Assembly: GCA_964488355.1 (NCBI GenBank)
Contig: CAZAUJ010000002.1
Span: 186,001-250,000, forward strand
DNA: 64,000 bases
DNA from: Thermoanaerobaculum sp964488355
GTDB taxonomy: Bacteria; Acidobacteriota; Thermoanaerobaculia; Thermoanaerobaculales; Thermoanaerobaculaceae
Reading direction: 5' to 3'
Under the pieces are notes generated by a model, which was not told where the DNA came from, did not search any database, and was given only the letters and a program-made list of their open reading frames with translations. This document shows positions 8,691 through 17,075 of this stretch, one piece after another. The first letter of the stretch is position 1. Every line of letters starts with the position of its first letter. The position numbers and the translations under genes are program-made.

Positions 8691-8998
8691 GGTATTCCTC
8701 CTTTCTCCCCTTCGGCGCTAGCCGAGAGGGGCAAGCGTTTTTGCAGCTCCTTCAGGTAGGCCTGCAGGGTTTCCGGTCGGCTGGAAAAAAAGGCATGTTG
8801 GCCCTGACGGCGAACGGCCACCAAGCCCGCCGCCTCCAGGATGCCCACGTGGTGAGAAACGGTAGACTGGCCCACGGGGAAAAGCGCCGCCAGCTGGCCG
8901 CAGGAAATTTCCCTGGCGCGATGGATGGCCTCCAGGATGGCGAACCGTCGCGGGTCTGACAGCGCTTTGGCCACGCGTTGGAACTCACGGTTTTCCAT
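8687..8998 (-). CDS. ArsR/SmtB family winged-helix transcriptional repressor
   Basis: A 103-residue protein starting at ATG 8998. It has the ArsR core: KALSDPRRFAILEAIHRA, then CGQLAALFPVGQSTVSHHVGIL (recognition helix), AAGLVAVRRQGQHAFFS (wing) and a C-terminal dimer helix. There is no clear ELCVCD metal-binding motif; one cysteine precedes the recognition helix, so the effector could be redox state or a small molecule rather than a metal. It is first in an operon with doxX and the CDGSH protein. An imperfect palindrome overlaps its own -10 box, which suggests autorepression. The frame is open to 9061, but a good promoter lies inside that extension. Confidence 0.87.
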   Translation of the reverse strand: MENREFQRVAKALSDPRRFAILEAIHRAREISCGQLAALFPVGQSTVSHHVGILEAAGLVAVRRQGQHAFFSSRPETLQAYLKELQKRLPLSASAEGEKGGIP

Positions 8999-9019
8999 CG
9001 CTACCCATCGTAAAACGTA

Positions 9020-9048
9020 TCTATAAATATCGAAATTCCCTTGGTCAA
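9020..9048 (-). promoter_or_regulatory. Promoter and possible operator of the arsR-doxX-CDGSH operon
   Basis: On the minus strand TTGACC (9048-9043) is followed by a 17-nt spacer and TATAGA (9025-9020), an almost ideal sigma-70 promoter ending about 20 nt before the arsR ATG. The AT-rich imperfect palindrome CGATATTTATAGATACG spans the -10 region (9016-9032) and is a candidate ArsR binding site. Confidence 0.72.
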
Positions 9049-9148
9049 GGGAGGAGTGCAAAAGACCGGGGCAGCCTTGAGGCGCCGCCCCTTCACCGGA
9101 CGTGCTGGGTTAGCCGAGCTTACCCGCCTGCCTCGTTGCTTTTTCTCC

Positions 9149-12100
9149 CTACTCCCTCTGCCAGCGGGGCAGGCGCCCCGGGGTGTGGGGTGCCCCTGCC
9201 TGCTCTAGCTCCTCCTCCAGCGGGCGCAGCTTGCCATCGACCAGTTGGTGCAGGCCGTTGAGCACCTTTTCGAACTGGGCAGCAGCCACCTGGTAGCTTT
9301 CGCGCTGGGTGCCGGTGGCCGCCGCGGTAGCGGTAAGCAGGCTGGCCACGATGCGCTGGACCCGCTCGCGTATGGATGGCAGCGTGGGCTCGTTGCGTCG
9401 GGCCATTTCTCGGTCGCCGGAAAGCTCGCGGTCCAGCAGGGCCAGCTCCGCTTCCAGCTGGCGCAGGTGTGCGCGCCACTCGGGCTTGGCCGCCGGAGTG
9501 CGCTCCACCGCGTGCTTGAGCTTGGCCAGCCGCTCCTGAGTTTCGCGCACTGCCTCAGCCGCTGAAAGCACCGCCCGCTGCAGACGCTGCACTTTGCGCT
9601 GGAAGGTGGCTTGCTCCGGCAGGTCCTTGGCACCCAGGGTGGCCAAGCCCAAGGGCACCACCTCAAAGGTCACCGGCCCTGCCAGCACCGTTTCCACGCC
9701 CCTCACCCGTTGGGACAGGACCACCTGATAGGTCCCTGGCGCCACGAAGGGTCCCAAAGGGAGGGGCTCCCAGGGGTCGCGCTCCCCCTCTTGGCCTACG
9801 GGGTGGGCCGAAGGGAAGCGCAGATCCCACGCCACCCGGTGAACCCCCTTTTCTTTGCTGCCCTCGAGGCGACGCACCACGTTGCCGTCCGTATCCTGGA
9901 CTGTCAGCCAAAGGGTGGGCGCCTCTTCTTGTGCCTCCGCCCGCAGCTCCTCCGCCGTTGGGTACGGGGGCGTTTTCCCTTGCTTTTCCGCTTCGGTTTC
10001 CCGCTTGTGCCGTTGTTCCTTGAGGGTGAGGAGGGTTTCTTTTAAGTAATAGGTGAATACGGCGCCAAAAGGCGGGTTTGGGGCGGTGAAGAAGCTATCG
10101 CCTTGAGAGGCTTTCCCCCTCCCTCCCAAGGGTGTGCTTTCTACGTAGGCAAGGGCGCGTCTTACGGGGAAGAGGAGCGCGGGTTGGTTGAGCTTTTCTC
10201 GCGTCAACCCGCGCAAGGGCGTGTAGTCATCCAAGATGTACAAGCCGCGGCCAAAGGTGGCCAGCACCAGGTCGTTTTCTCTCTCCTGAATAGCCATGTC
10301 CCGGACAGCAATGGTTGGCAGCCCACCGCTCAGCTGAACCCAACGACCGCCGGCGTCGGGGCTGAAGAAAACCCCGAATTCGGTGCCAACGAAAAGGAGA
10401 TGGGGGTCGACCGGATCTTCCACCACGCAGTACACCACGTGCCCGGCAGGTAACCCGCTGCCAATGTTTTCCCAGCTACCTCCCAGGTCTCGGGAACGGT
10501 AAAGGTATGGTGTAAAATCCCCCATCTTGTGGTTGTCAAAGGCGGCGTAAAGCGTGAGGCGGTCATGGCGCGAGGCTTCCACCTCGGCCACGTAGGTGCG
10601 CTCGGGCACCTGGCCCACCCGTTCAATGCGACGCCAGCTCTTGCCGCCGTCCTGGGTAATTTGAATCAGGCCGTCATCGGTGCCTACCACCAGCAGCCCT
10701 TCCTGCAGAGGCGATTCGGCGAGCGACACGATGTTGCCGTAAAAGGAGGTGGACGCGTTTTTTGCCACCGCGTCCGCCGGCCAGATCTTGCCCATGACCG
10801 GCAGCTGGTTGCGGTCGATTTGGCGGGTCAAGTCGCCAGAAATGGCCACCCAGGAGTCCCCGCGGTCGTCGGAGCGGTACACCCTTTGCGAGGCGAAGTA
10901 AAGCCTTTTGGGATTGTGCGGCGAGATGATAAGGGGCGAGTCCCAGTTCCAGCGGTTTGGTGGGTCCCCCGGCCCTTCCTGGGGCTGGATATCCACCTCT
11001 TCCCCCGAGGCCCGGTCGTAGCGCACCAGGCCGCCGTATTGCGATTCGCTGTATACGATGTTGGGGTTTTCCGGGTCTACCCGGGTGACGAAGCCGTCCC
11101 CACCGGTGGTCACGAACCAGTCGCTGTTGACGATGCCGGAAACGGAAAGGGTGCGGGAAGGCCCGCCCAAGGTGTTGTTGTCTTGCGTGCCGCCATAGAC
11201 GGAGTAAAAAGGCCTGGAGTTATCCACGGTCACTCGGTAAAACTGGGTGACGGGTAGGTTAGGCTTGAACTGCCAGGTGATACCCGCGTCCCAGGTTTCG
11301 TAAAGCCCACCGTCGCAACCCACAAGCCAGTGCCTGGTGTCTGCGGGGTCAATCCACATGGCGTGGTTGTCCACGTGCTTGGTCTTTTCTCCTACCCGCC
11401 GAAAGGTTTTGCCCCCGTCCTTGGACACCTGCAGCCAGGTATCCATGGCGTAGAGCGTGTCCACGTCACGCGGGTCGCAGGTGAGCTCGTTGTAGTACTG
11501 GCCGGAGGAGGTGTGGTAGTCGGAGCGCCGCTCCCAGGACTCGCCGCGGTTGGTGGAGCGGAACACTCCTGATTTGCCATCGGCAGCTTCCACAATGGCG
11601 TAAAGCACATCGGGGTTGGCAGGGGAAAGGCAAAGGCCAATACGGCCTTTATCTTCCTTGGGCAGCCCCTGGTCGATCTTGCGGAAGGTTTTGCCGCTGT
11701 CCTCCGACTTGTAGATGGTGGACTCAGGCCCGCCGTTGATCAGCGTCCACACGTGGCGGCGGCGCTGGTAGGAGGTGGCATAGACCACGTCAGGGTTGCG
11801 CGGGTCCAGCCAGACCTCGTTGACGCCGGTGTTTTCCGAGATGTACAGCACACGTTGCCAGGTCTTGCCGCCATCGGTGGTCTTGTACAGCCCCCGGTCC
11901 CCAGCTGGAGCCCAAAGGGGGCCCTGAGCGGCCACCCACACCACGTTGCTGTCACGGGGATCTACCACGATGCGCCCAATGTGCTCGGATTTCTCCAACC
12001 CCACACGCTGCCAGGTTTCGCCATCGTCGCGGGACACGTACACACCGCTGCCCCAGCTCACGGACCGTTGGCTGTTGTTTTCCCCCGTGCCTACCCAAAC

Positions 12101-12430
12101 CGTATGGCGGTTGTTGGGGTCCAGGGCGACGCAGCCGATGGAGTAGGAGGCTTCCTGGTCGAAAACGGGTGTGAAAGTCACGCCGCCGTTTTCCGTCTTC
12201 CACACCCCGCCGGAACAAACGGCGAGAAAGTAACGCTTGGGGTTGTGAGGATCTATGGCCATGTCACAAATGCGGCCGGAAGCCACCGCCGGCCCCAACG
12301 ACCGAAAGGCCAGCCCAGTGAACACCTCCTTGCTGAAGAGGTCTTCCCCCTCCGGCTTAGCCGCCCAGACCGTCGCCACCGTCAAGGCCAACCAAGCTCC
12401 GGTGGTCACTTTGCAAAAAACGCGTCTCAT
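9149..12430 (-). CDS. Secreted VPS10/sortilin-like BNR-repeat beta-propeller protein
   Basis: A 1093-residue exported protein with signal peptide residues 1-24 (ending VWAA). At least eleven Asp-box/BNR-like repeats (S/T-x-D-x-G-x-T/S-W) are visible between about residues 75 and 720, for example SRDDGETW, TTDGGKTW, SEDSGKTF and TQDGGKSW, consistent with one or two beta-propellers. Residues about 720-1090 hold a beta-rich linker and a charged helical region with coiled-coil character. Homologues in Acidobacteriota and Bacteroidota are often labelled glycosyl hydrolase, but no catalytic residues can be assigned, and a binding or peptidase-associated role is equally possible. The ATG has a strong AAGGAGGG ribosome site. 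The gene is single, with no overlapping partner. Confidence 0.85.
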   Translation of the reverse strand: MRRVFCKVTTGAWLALTVATVWAAKPEGEDLFSKEVFTGLAFRSLGPAVASGRICDMAIDPHNPKRYFLAVCSGGVWKTENGGVTFTPVFDQEASYSIGCVALDPNNRHTVWVGTGENNSQRSVSWGSGVYVSRDDGETWQRVGLEKSEHIGRIVVDPRDSNVVWVAAQGPLWAPAGDRGLYKTTDGGKTWQRVLYISENTGVNEVWLDPRNPDVVYATSYQRRRHVWTLINGGPESTIYKSEDSGKTFRKIDQGLPKEDKGRIGLCLSPANPDVLYAIVEAADGKSGVFRSTNRGESWERRSDYHTSSGQYYNELTCDPRDVDTLYAMDTWLQVSKDGGKTFRRVGEKTKHVDNHAMWIDPADTRHWLVGCDGGLYETWDAGITWQFKPNLPVTQFYRVTVDNSRPFYSVYGGTQDNNTLGGPSRTLSVSGIVNSDWFVTTGGDGFVTRVDPENPNIVYSESQYGGLVRYDRASGEEVDIQPQEGPGDPPNRWNWDSPLIISPHNPKRLYFASQRVYRSDDRGDSWVAISGDLTRQIDRNQLPVMGKIWPADAVAKNASTSFYGNIVSLAESPLQEGLLVVGTDDGLIQITQDGGKSWRRIERVGQVPERTYVAEVEASRHDRLTLYAAFDNHKMGDFTPYLYRSRDLGGSWENIGSGLPAGHVVYCVVEDPVDPHLLFVGTEFGVFFSPDAGGRWVQLSGGLPTIAVRDMAIQERENDLVLATFGRGLYILDDYTPLRGLTREKLNQPALLFPVRRALAYVESTPLGGRGKASQGDSFFTAPNPPFGAVFTYYLKETLLTLKEQRHKRETEAEKQGKTPPYPTAEELRAEAQEEAPTLWLTVQDTDGNVVRRLEGSKEKGVHRVAWDLRFPSAHPVGQEGERDPWEPLPLGPFVAPGTYQVVLSQRVRGVETVLAGPVTFEVVPLGLATLGAKDLPEQATFQRKVQRLQRAVLSAAEAVRETQERLAKLKHAVERTPAAKPEWRAHLRQLEAELALLDRELSGDREMARRNEPTLPSIRERVQRIVASLLTATAAATGTQRESYQVAAAQFEKVLNGLHQLVDGKLRPLEEELEQAGAPHTPGRLPRWQRE

Positions 12431-12746
12431 AGTGCCCTCCTTAGCCTTCTTACGCCCGGCGCGGCCGAAGGTTAGCCTGGCGGCCTGTCAAGCGGGAGGC
12501 TGACCACCCGGGTAGCAGGGCAAGGTAGAAGCCGTAAACGCCGTGGGGCTGGGAATGCACGCGTGGCGGGCGACCAACCCATCCGGAATTTTCCGGAAAG
12601 GGCCGACCGGCAGGCGGCCTACAGCTGTGGCCCTCCGCCGCCGGCGTTGGGGGGCCGGGGATGAGGGCGACAGGCGAAGGCATAAGCGGGAAGGAGCGGA
12701 GCTTCCTTGCCGGAGGCCTCGCGCACATCGGCGAATGGCGCCGGGG
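12431..12746. other. 316-bp intergenic region with a palindrome, no gene recognised
   Basis: It lies between the 5' end of the BNR gene and the 3' end of the Ehr-like operon. The left end holds the BNR ribosome site and presumably its promoter; a TTGACA is present on the minus strand near 12485-12490 but has no well-spaced -10. A palindrome, TCCGGAATTTTCCGGA, is at 12582-12597. No strong terminator for the operon was found, and longer reading frames here look like shadows. Confidence 0.5.
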
Positions 12747-13502
12747 TCAGGCGTTCAGGCGCCCCAAGAGGCGAAGCAGGCCGTCGAGGATCGTCAGCGG
12801 ATGGGGCGGACACCCTGGAATGAGGAGGTCGGGGCGGATCCCCTCAGGAAGCCCGGACACCGCCGGGCTGCCGGCAAAGGGACCGCCCGAGAGGGCGCAG
12901 GCCCCAACGAGGATGACGAGCTTCGGCGCCGGGACCGCCTCGTAGGTGAGCTTCAGGGCTTCGGCCATGTTGGCGGTGACTGGACCCGTCACCAGGATGC
13001 CGTCGGCGTGCCGAGGCGAGGCCACGAACTGGATGCCGAAGCGGGCTATGTCGAAGACCACGTTGGAGAGCGCGTTGAGTTCCACCTCGCAACCCGCGCA
13101 GCCGCCAGCGCACACCTGCCTCAACCTCAGGGAGCGATCGAAGAGCCGGCGCATCTCCTTCTCCAGGGCCTCCACCTTGGGCCTGGTTGTGGGGGAGACG
13201 ATAAGCCCTTCGGCCCGGCTGGCAGCCAGCGAGTAGTTCCGGGTAAAAGCAAGGGCGCCCGAGGGGCAAGCTTGGGTGCAGGCGGGGCAGAAAAGACATT
13301 TGGCCAGGTCCAGCCGGAGCCCCCCTTCCACCGCGATGGCGCCGGTGGGGCAGGCTTCCACACACGCCCGGCAGCCCTCGACGCAAAGCGCCGGGTTCAA
13401 GACCGGAAGGCCGCGAAACCTCGGCGGAAGCGGATTCTCTTCGGGGGGAAACGGCAGGGTCCTCAAGCCCTGGCGCAGGCGCGCTTTCAGCAGGTCAATC
13501 AT
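12747..13502 (-). CDS. Ehr-like complex: fused 2[4Fe-4S] ferredoxin and NuoB/HyfI-type small subunit
   Basis: A 251-residue fusion. Residues about 35-95 are a ferredoxin domain related to HycF/HyfH/NuoI with two cysteine clusters: CVEGCRACVEACP, whose first spacing is three residues rather than the usual two, and CLFCPACTQACP (canonical). Residues about 125-251 resemble HyfI/HycG/NuoB and keep four cysteines suited to the proximal [4Fe-4S] cluster: CAGC, the cysteine in GACALSGGPF and the one in GCPPHP. In related complexes these are two separate proteins. It should carry electrons between the large subunit and an external or quinone-side partner at the cytoplasmic face. It is the last gene of the seven-gene operon, with its ATG overlapping the large-subunit stop by 4 nt. 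Confidence 0.85.
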   Translation of the reverse strand: MIDLLKARLRQGLRTLPFPPEENPLPPRFRGLPVLNPALCVEGCRACVEACPTGAIAVEGGLRLDLAKCLFCPACTQACPSGALAFTRNYSLAASRAEGLIVSPTTRPKVEALEKEMRRLFDRSLRLRQVCAGGCAGCEVELNALSNVVFDIARFGIQFVASPRHADGILVTGPVTANMAEALKLTYEAVPAPKLVILVGACALSGGPFAGSPAVSGLPEGIRPDLLIPGCPPHPLTILDGLLRLLGRLNA

Positions 13503-14992
13503 AGGTCGTGCCCCGCATAGGAAAGGTTGAAGCTCTTATTGCACAGAGGAAAGTCGGAAATGGCCCCGCCCCGCATGGCCATGGCCAGCGCCGGCCAGTT
13601 GTGGAGGGAGGGGTCTGTCACGCGGTGCTCGGCGATCGCGCCGTCCGCGTCGGTCACCGCCACGTGGGCGGTCTCGCCTCGCCAGCCCTCCACCAGTGCG
13701 GCAGCTAAAAGCCCGCACCGCGGCTCGGTTTCGGGTCGCTTGTAGGTTTCGCCCGCGGGCAGCGAGGGCAGGTGCTCCTCGAGGAAACGGAGGGACTGTT
13801 GCATCTCGAGCCACCGCACCATGGCGCGGGCAAAGACATCACCGCTGGTGAGCACCTGTGGCGTCACCTGGGCAAAGCGGAAATAGCCCGCGGGGTGGTC
13901 CTGGCGCACGTCCCGGCGGCAACCGCTGGCCCGTGCTGCAGGTCCCACCACCCCCAGGGCCTCGGCGGTCTCGCGCTTCAAGACACCGGTGCCTTCAAAA
14001 CGCCCCTGCACCGAGGCGGCATCGAAAAGAAGGCCGGCGCTGTCTGTCAGGTCCCGCCGGAGCCGGGGCAGGCGCTCCAGGACCTCTCCCACCCAGTCTC
14101 GGTCGCCATCGCAGGCCACACCTCCGGGGACAATGAGACCGCGGCCCGTGCGGTTGCCGCAGAGCGAAAGGGTAAGGTTCAGGAACTCTCCCCGCAGCCG
14201 GCCGAAAAACGCAGCACCGGGCAGGTAGCCCACGTCGCCTGCCAAAGCCCCCAAATCGCCTGCGTGGTTGGCGAGACGCTCCAGCTCCAGCGCTATGGCC
14301 CGGAGAGCCTGGGCGCGGGCAGGCACCCCAACCCCCCTGAGCGCCTCCTCCACCTGGGCGAAGGCCGTGGCGTGAGCTACCACGGAATCTCCCGCCACCG
14401 ACTCCGCCACCACCAGTCGCCTGGCAGAGGGAGAACTCTTGAGCAGCTGCTCCGCGCCCCGATGCTGGTAGCCCAACTGGATTTCCAGGTGGAGCACCCT
14501 CTCGCCGTGGCACTGGAAGCGAAAGTGGCCGGGCTCGATAATACCCGCGTGGACTGGCCCCACCGCCACCTCATGTACCTCGTCCCCCTCCACGCGGAAG
14601 AAGGGGTACCCATGCGGGATGGTCAGGCCCTGGGTGAGGCCGGAAAAGCGCAGGGGTTTGAGCCACGGGTGGCCTTCGGGGAGGATCCCGTGGCGTTCCC
14701 AGAGGTCACGCTCGAAGGCTTGGGCCTGCGGCCAGGCTGGGGTAAGGGAGGGAAAAGCCTTCGCCCCTCCCAGCCTGCAGGCGGTTGCCGCCAGGGTTCC
14801 GGAGGCGTCCAGAGCCACCAGGGCGAGGAGGATCCTTTCGCCGGCGCGCTCTACCGGAAAGAGGGCCACCAGGCGCGCGCCATAGGTGGCGGCCTCTAAA
14901 AGCCGGGTGGTGAACTGGACGGCATCCCCTTCGGGGATGGCGGCCATCTTCACCGCGCTGCCGTTGGCAAAGGTGAGCAGGCCTTCGGTCAT
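13499..14992 (-). CDS. Ehr-like complex large subunit (HyfG/NuoCD-type) lacking NiFe ligands
   Basis: A 497-residue protein: an N-terminal NuoC-like domain (about residues 1-115) fused to a NuoD/hydrogenase large-subunit domain. Hydrogenases of group 4 carry CxxC near the start of the second domain and DPCxxC at the end. Here the first position reads ESVAGDSVVAH (AGDS at 200-203) and the second DPSLHNWP (from about 460), so all four Ni-Fe cysteines are missing. This is what defines Ehr complexes, which lie between group 4 hydrogenases and complex I. The domain otherwise aligns well (GYQHRGAE, ELERLANHAGDLGAL). ATG 14992 overlaps the preceding stop by 4 nt; the longer open frame upstream lies inside the preceding gene. 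Confidence 0.87.
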   Translation of the reverse strand: MTEGLLTFANGSAVKMAAIPEGDAVQFTTRLLEAATYGARLVALFPVERAGERILLALVALDASGTLAATACRLGGAKAFPSLTPAWPQAQAFERDLWERHGILPEGHPWLKPLRFSGLTQGLTIPHGYPFFRVEGDEVHEVAVGPVHAGIIEPGHFRFQCHGERVLHLEIQLGYQHRGAEQLLKSSPSARRLVVAESVAGDSVVAHATAFAQVEEALRGVGVPARAQALRAIALELERLANHAGDLGALAGDVGYLPGAAFFGRLRGEFLNLTLSLCGNRTGRGLIVPGGVACDGDRDWVGEVLERLPRLRRDLTDSAGLLFDAASVQGRFEGTGVLKRETAEALGVVGPAARASGCRRDVRQDHPAGYFRFAQVTPQVLTSGDVFARAMVRWLEMQQSLRFLEEHLPSLPAGETYKRPETEPRCGLLAAALVEGWRGETAHVAVTDADGAIAEHRVTDPSLHNWPALAMAMRGGAISDFPLCNKSFNLSYAGHDL

Positions 14993-16428
14993 GCCCTCGC
15001 CCCAAGGGACAACACGGCAGCCCGAAGGAGGGATTGCAACGCCTCCGGAACCCAGAGGCCCAGGGTCAGGGAAGCCGCGGCAAGGAGGGCAGTGGGGGCT
15101 AGCAGCAGCACCAGATGCCAGCCCCACCGCGCAGGGGAGGTCCCATCCTTCGGTCGGCCGAAGACCATCCCGCAAACGGCCGAGGCCATGGCGGCAAACG
15201 CGATGGCCAGCAGGGTCAAGAAGAGGGCCGCCACCGCGTAGCGTCCCGCGGAAAAGGCGGCCAGCAGGATGACCAGCTCGCTAACGAAGGGCCCGAAGGG
15301 GGGCGTACCGGTAATGGCCAGGAAGCCAGCGAACAGGAGCAGGCCCAGGGTCGGGACGCGGCACGCCAGGCCAGTGACCTCCGCCACCGCCTTGGAGTGG
15401 AAAGCAACCAAAACGCCGCCGGCGGCGAAGAAGAGCAGCGCCTTGGCGAGGGAGTGGTTGAGCGCATGAAGCAGGGCACCGAAGAGGGCCTGGGAGGAGC
15501 CCAACCCTACCGCCACCGCCAAAATGCCCATGTGCTCCACGCTGGAGTAGGCGAGAAGCCGCTTGTAGTCGGGCTGGCGGAGGAGGAAGGCAGCGGCGGT
15601 AGCCATGGACAAAAACCCGAGGACCAGCATGGGACCGCGGGCAAAGGCGCCCAGACCGGCGGCGTTCACCACCTGGAAGGCGCGCAGGATCCCGAGGAAG
15701 GCGCAGTTCAGAAGCGCTCCGGAAAGCAGGGCGGAAACAGGCGAGGGGGCCTCCGAGTGGGCGTCGGGAAGCCAGGTATGCATAGGGGCAAGGCCCATCT
15801 TGGTGCCATAGCCCACCAGGAGAAAAAGAAAGGCCGTTTGCAGCCAGGGGGCAGACATCTGAGGTGCCGCGGCCAGGAGGCTATCCAACAGGAGGGAGCC
15901 GGAACCTTCAGAAGGCAGCGCCAAGGCCAAGAAAAAGGTCCCCGCCAGCGCCAGGGCGATGCCCACGGAGCAGAGGATGAGGTACTTCCACGCTGCCTCC
16001 AGGCTCCTCTCCGAGCGCTCAAAGAACACCAGCGGTGCGCTCGTAAGGGTAGTGGCCTCTAGAGCCACCCAAAAGAGCCCCAAGTGGTGGCTCAGCGTGG
16101 CCAGGGTCATGGACCCCAGGAAGAGGAGCATGGCTGGGACGTAGTACCGACGGCGGGGGTGGTGGTGGAGGGCCATGTAGCCGAGGGTGTAAACCGAATC
16201 CAGCAAGAACAGCCCCGTGACAATGCCCAGGAAAAGCCCGCCCAGCGGGTCCAGGGCCAAGGCGCCGCCCCACTCGGGAGCAGGCGGATGGACCGCGACC
16301 CGGACCGTCAGGCCGGCTTGGAGCAAGCCTGCGGCTAGGAAGACAAAGCGGCGCGCCGTACGCCTCGGGAACGCCCACGCAAGGCCGCCTAGCGCCAAAG
16401 GCGCGGCCACCAGGGCCGTGAGGATCAC
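14989..16428 (-). CDS. Ehr-like complex antiporter-type membrane subunit (HyfF/NuoM-N-like)
   Basis: A 479-residue inner-membrane protein with about 14 hydrophobic segments and the proton-antiporter (Proton_antipo_M) signature MHTWLPDAHSEAPSPVSALL near residue 215. It also has a conserved acidic FWVALEATTL stretch near 125 and the Lys/His-bearing KRLLAYSSVEHMG helix. Such subunits are expected to translocate H+ or Na+, driven by electron transfer in the peripheral arm. The ATG overlaps the HyfE-like stop by 4 nt and its own stop overlaps the large-subunit start. Ion specificity cannot be read from the sequence. Confidence 0.86.
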   Translation of the reverse strand: MILTALVAAPLALGGLAWAFPRRTARRFVFLAAGLLQAGLTVRVAVHPPAPEWGGALALDPLGGLFLGIVTGLFLLDSVYTLGYMALHHHPRRRYYVPAMLLFLGSMTLATLSHHLGLFWVALEATTLTSAPLVFFERSERSLEAAWKYLILCSVGIALALAGTFFLALALPSEGSGSLLLDSLLAAAPQMSAPWLQTAFLFLLVGYGTKMGLAPMHTWLPDAHSEAPSPVSALLSGALLNCAFLGILRAFQVVNAAGLGAFARGPMLVLGFLSMATAAAFLLRQPDYKRLLAYSSVEHMGILAVAVGLGSSQALFGALLHALNHSLAKALLFFAAGGVLVAFHSKAVAEVTGLACRVPTLGLLLFAGFLAITGTPPFGPFVSELVILLAAFSAGRYAVAALFLTLLAIAFAAMASAVCGMVFGRPKDGTSPARWGWHLVLLLAPTALLAAASLTLGLWVPEALQSLLRAAVLSLGARA

Positions 16429-17075
16429 GGCTCTTCCTCCTTGAGGGCGGTGAGCGAGCGCACGTCGATGTGGTTGAAGGTGCGGTGGATGTTATACACC
16501 ACGATGCCCATGACGAACACCCCGACGAACACATCCAGCAAAATGCCCATCTCCACGAGGACCGGCATGCGGTTCAGGAGCGTGAGGCCGAAGAGGAAGA
16601 TGCCGTTTTCCAGGACCAGGTAGCCCACCACCTGGGTGAGCGCCTTCAGCCGGGCAACCAGAAGAAACAGGCCGGTGATGATGGTGGCAAAGGCGGCTGC
16701 TGCCAAAAGGGGGCCGGCCCGGCGGGCCTCCAACGGCAGGCGCGAGGCGAAGACGAAGGAGAGGGCCACCCCCAAAGCGGTGAGGAGGAGCGAGGCCCCG
16801 TAGGAGACCAGCGGCTCCAGGTCGCGGCGGGCGCCGGTGCGCAGCACCGCACGGTGGAGGAAGTAGGGAATGACGAGGGACTTGAGGGTCAGCGTTCCCC
16901 CCGCCACCAACCAGGCGTGGGGGTTGTCCAAACCTTCGAGGAAAAGGGCAAGAAGGGCAACAGCAGCTGCCTGCAGGGCAAAAGCGCGGACAAGCACGCG
17001 CAGCCGGCTGGTGGTGGCCATGAGGAAATCCAGGAGGACCACACCTACGAGCAGCGAGAGGGTGGGCGCGCTCAC
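16425..17075 (-). CDS. Ehr-like complex small membrane subunit (HyfE-like)
   Basis: A 216-residue hydrophobic protein with about six to seven membrane helices, matching HyfE-like subunits that contain a NuoK-related region (VARLKALTQVVGYLVLENGIFLFG, with its buried glutamate). GTG 17075 is taken as the start because it overlaps the preceding stop in GTGA and gives an N terminus that enters a helix directly; the open frame extends upstream but only inside the HyfC-like gene. It probably forms part of the ion pathway linking the antiporter subunits to the peripheral arm. Confidence 0.82.
   Translation of the reverse strand: MSAPTLSLLVGVVLLDFLMATTSRLRVLVRAFALQAAAVALLALFLEGLDNPHAWLVAGGTLTLKSLVIPYFLHRAVLRTGARRDLEPLVSYGASLLLTALGVALSFVFASRLPLEARRAGPLLAAAAFATIITGLFLLVARLKALTQVVGYLVLENGIFLFGLTLLNRMPVLVEMGILLDVFVGVFVMGIVVYNIHRTFNHIDVRSLTALKEEEP

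Noticed and set aside
9062..9148. Hairpin GGGGCAGC...GCGCCGCCCC as a terminator for the BNR gene
   Set aside because: The stem is imperfect and no T-tract follows on the minus strand.
12543..13520. 325-codon plus-strand frame opposite the ferredoxin/small-subunit gene
   Set aside because: It is antisense to cysteine motifs that are clearly conserved on the minus strand and has no recognisable feature of its own.
13499..14992. Annotation as a [NiFe]-hydrogenase / formate hydrogenlyase large subunit
   Set aside because: Both cysteine pairs that bind the NiFe centre are absent, so hydrogenase activity is not supported.
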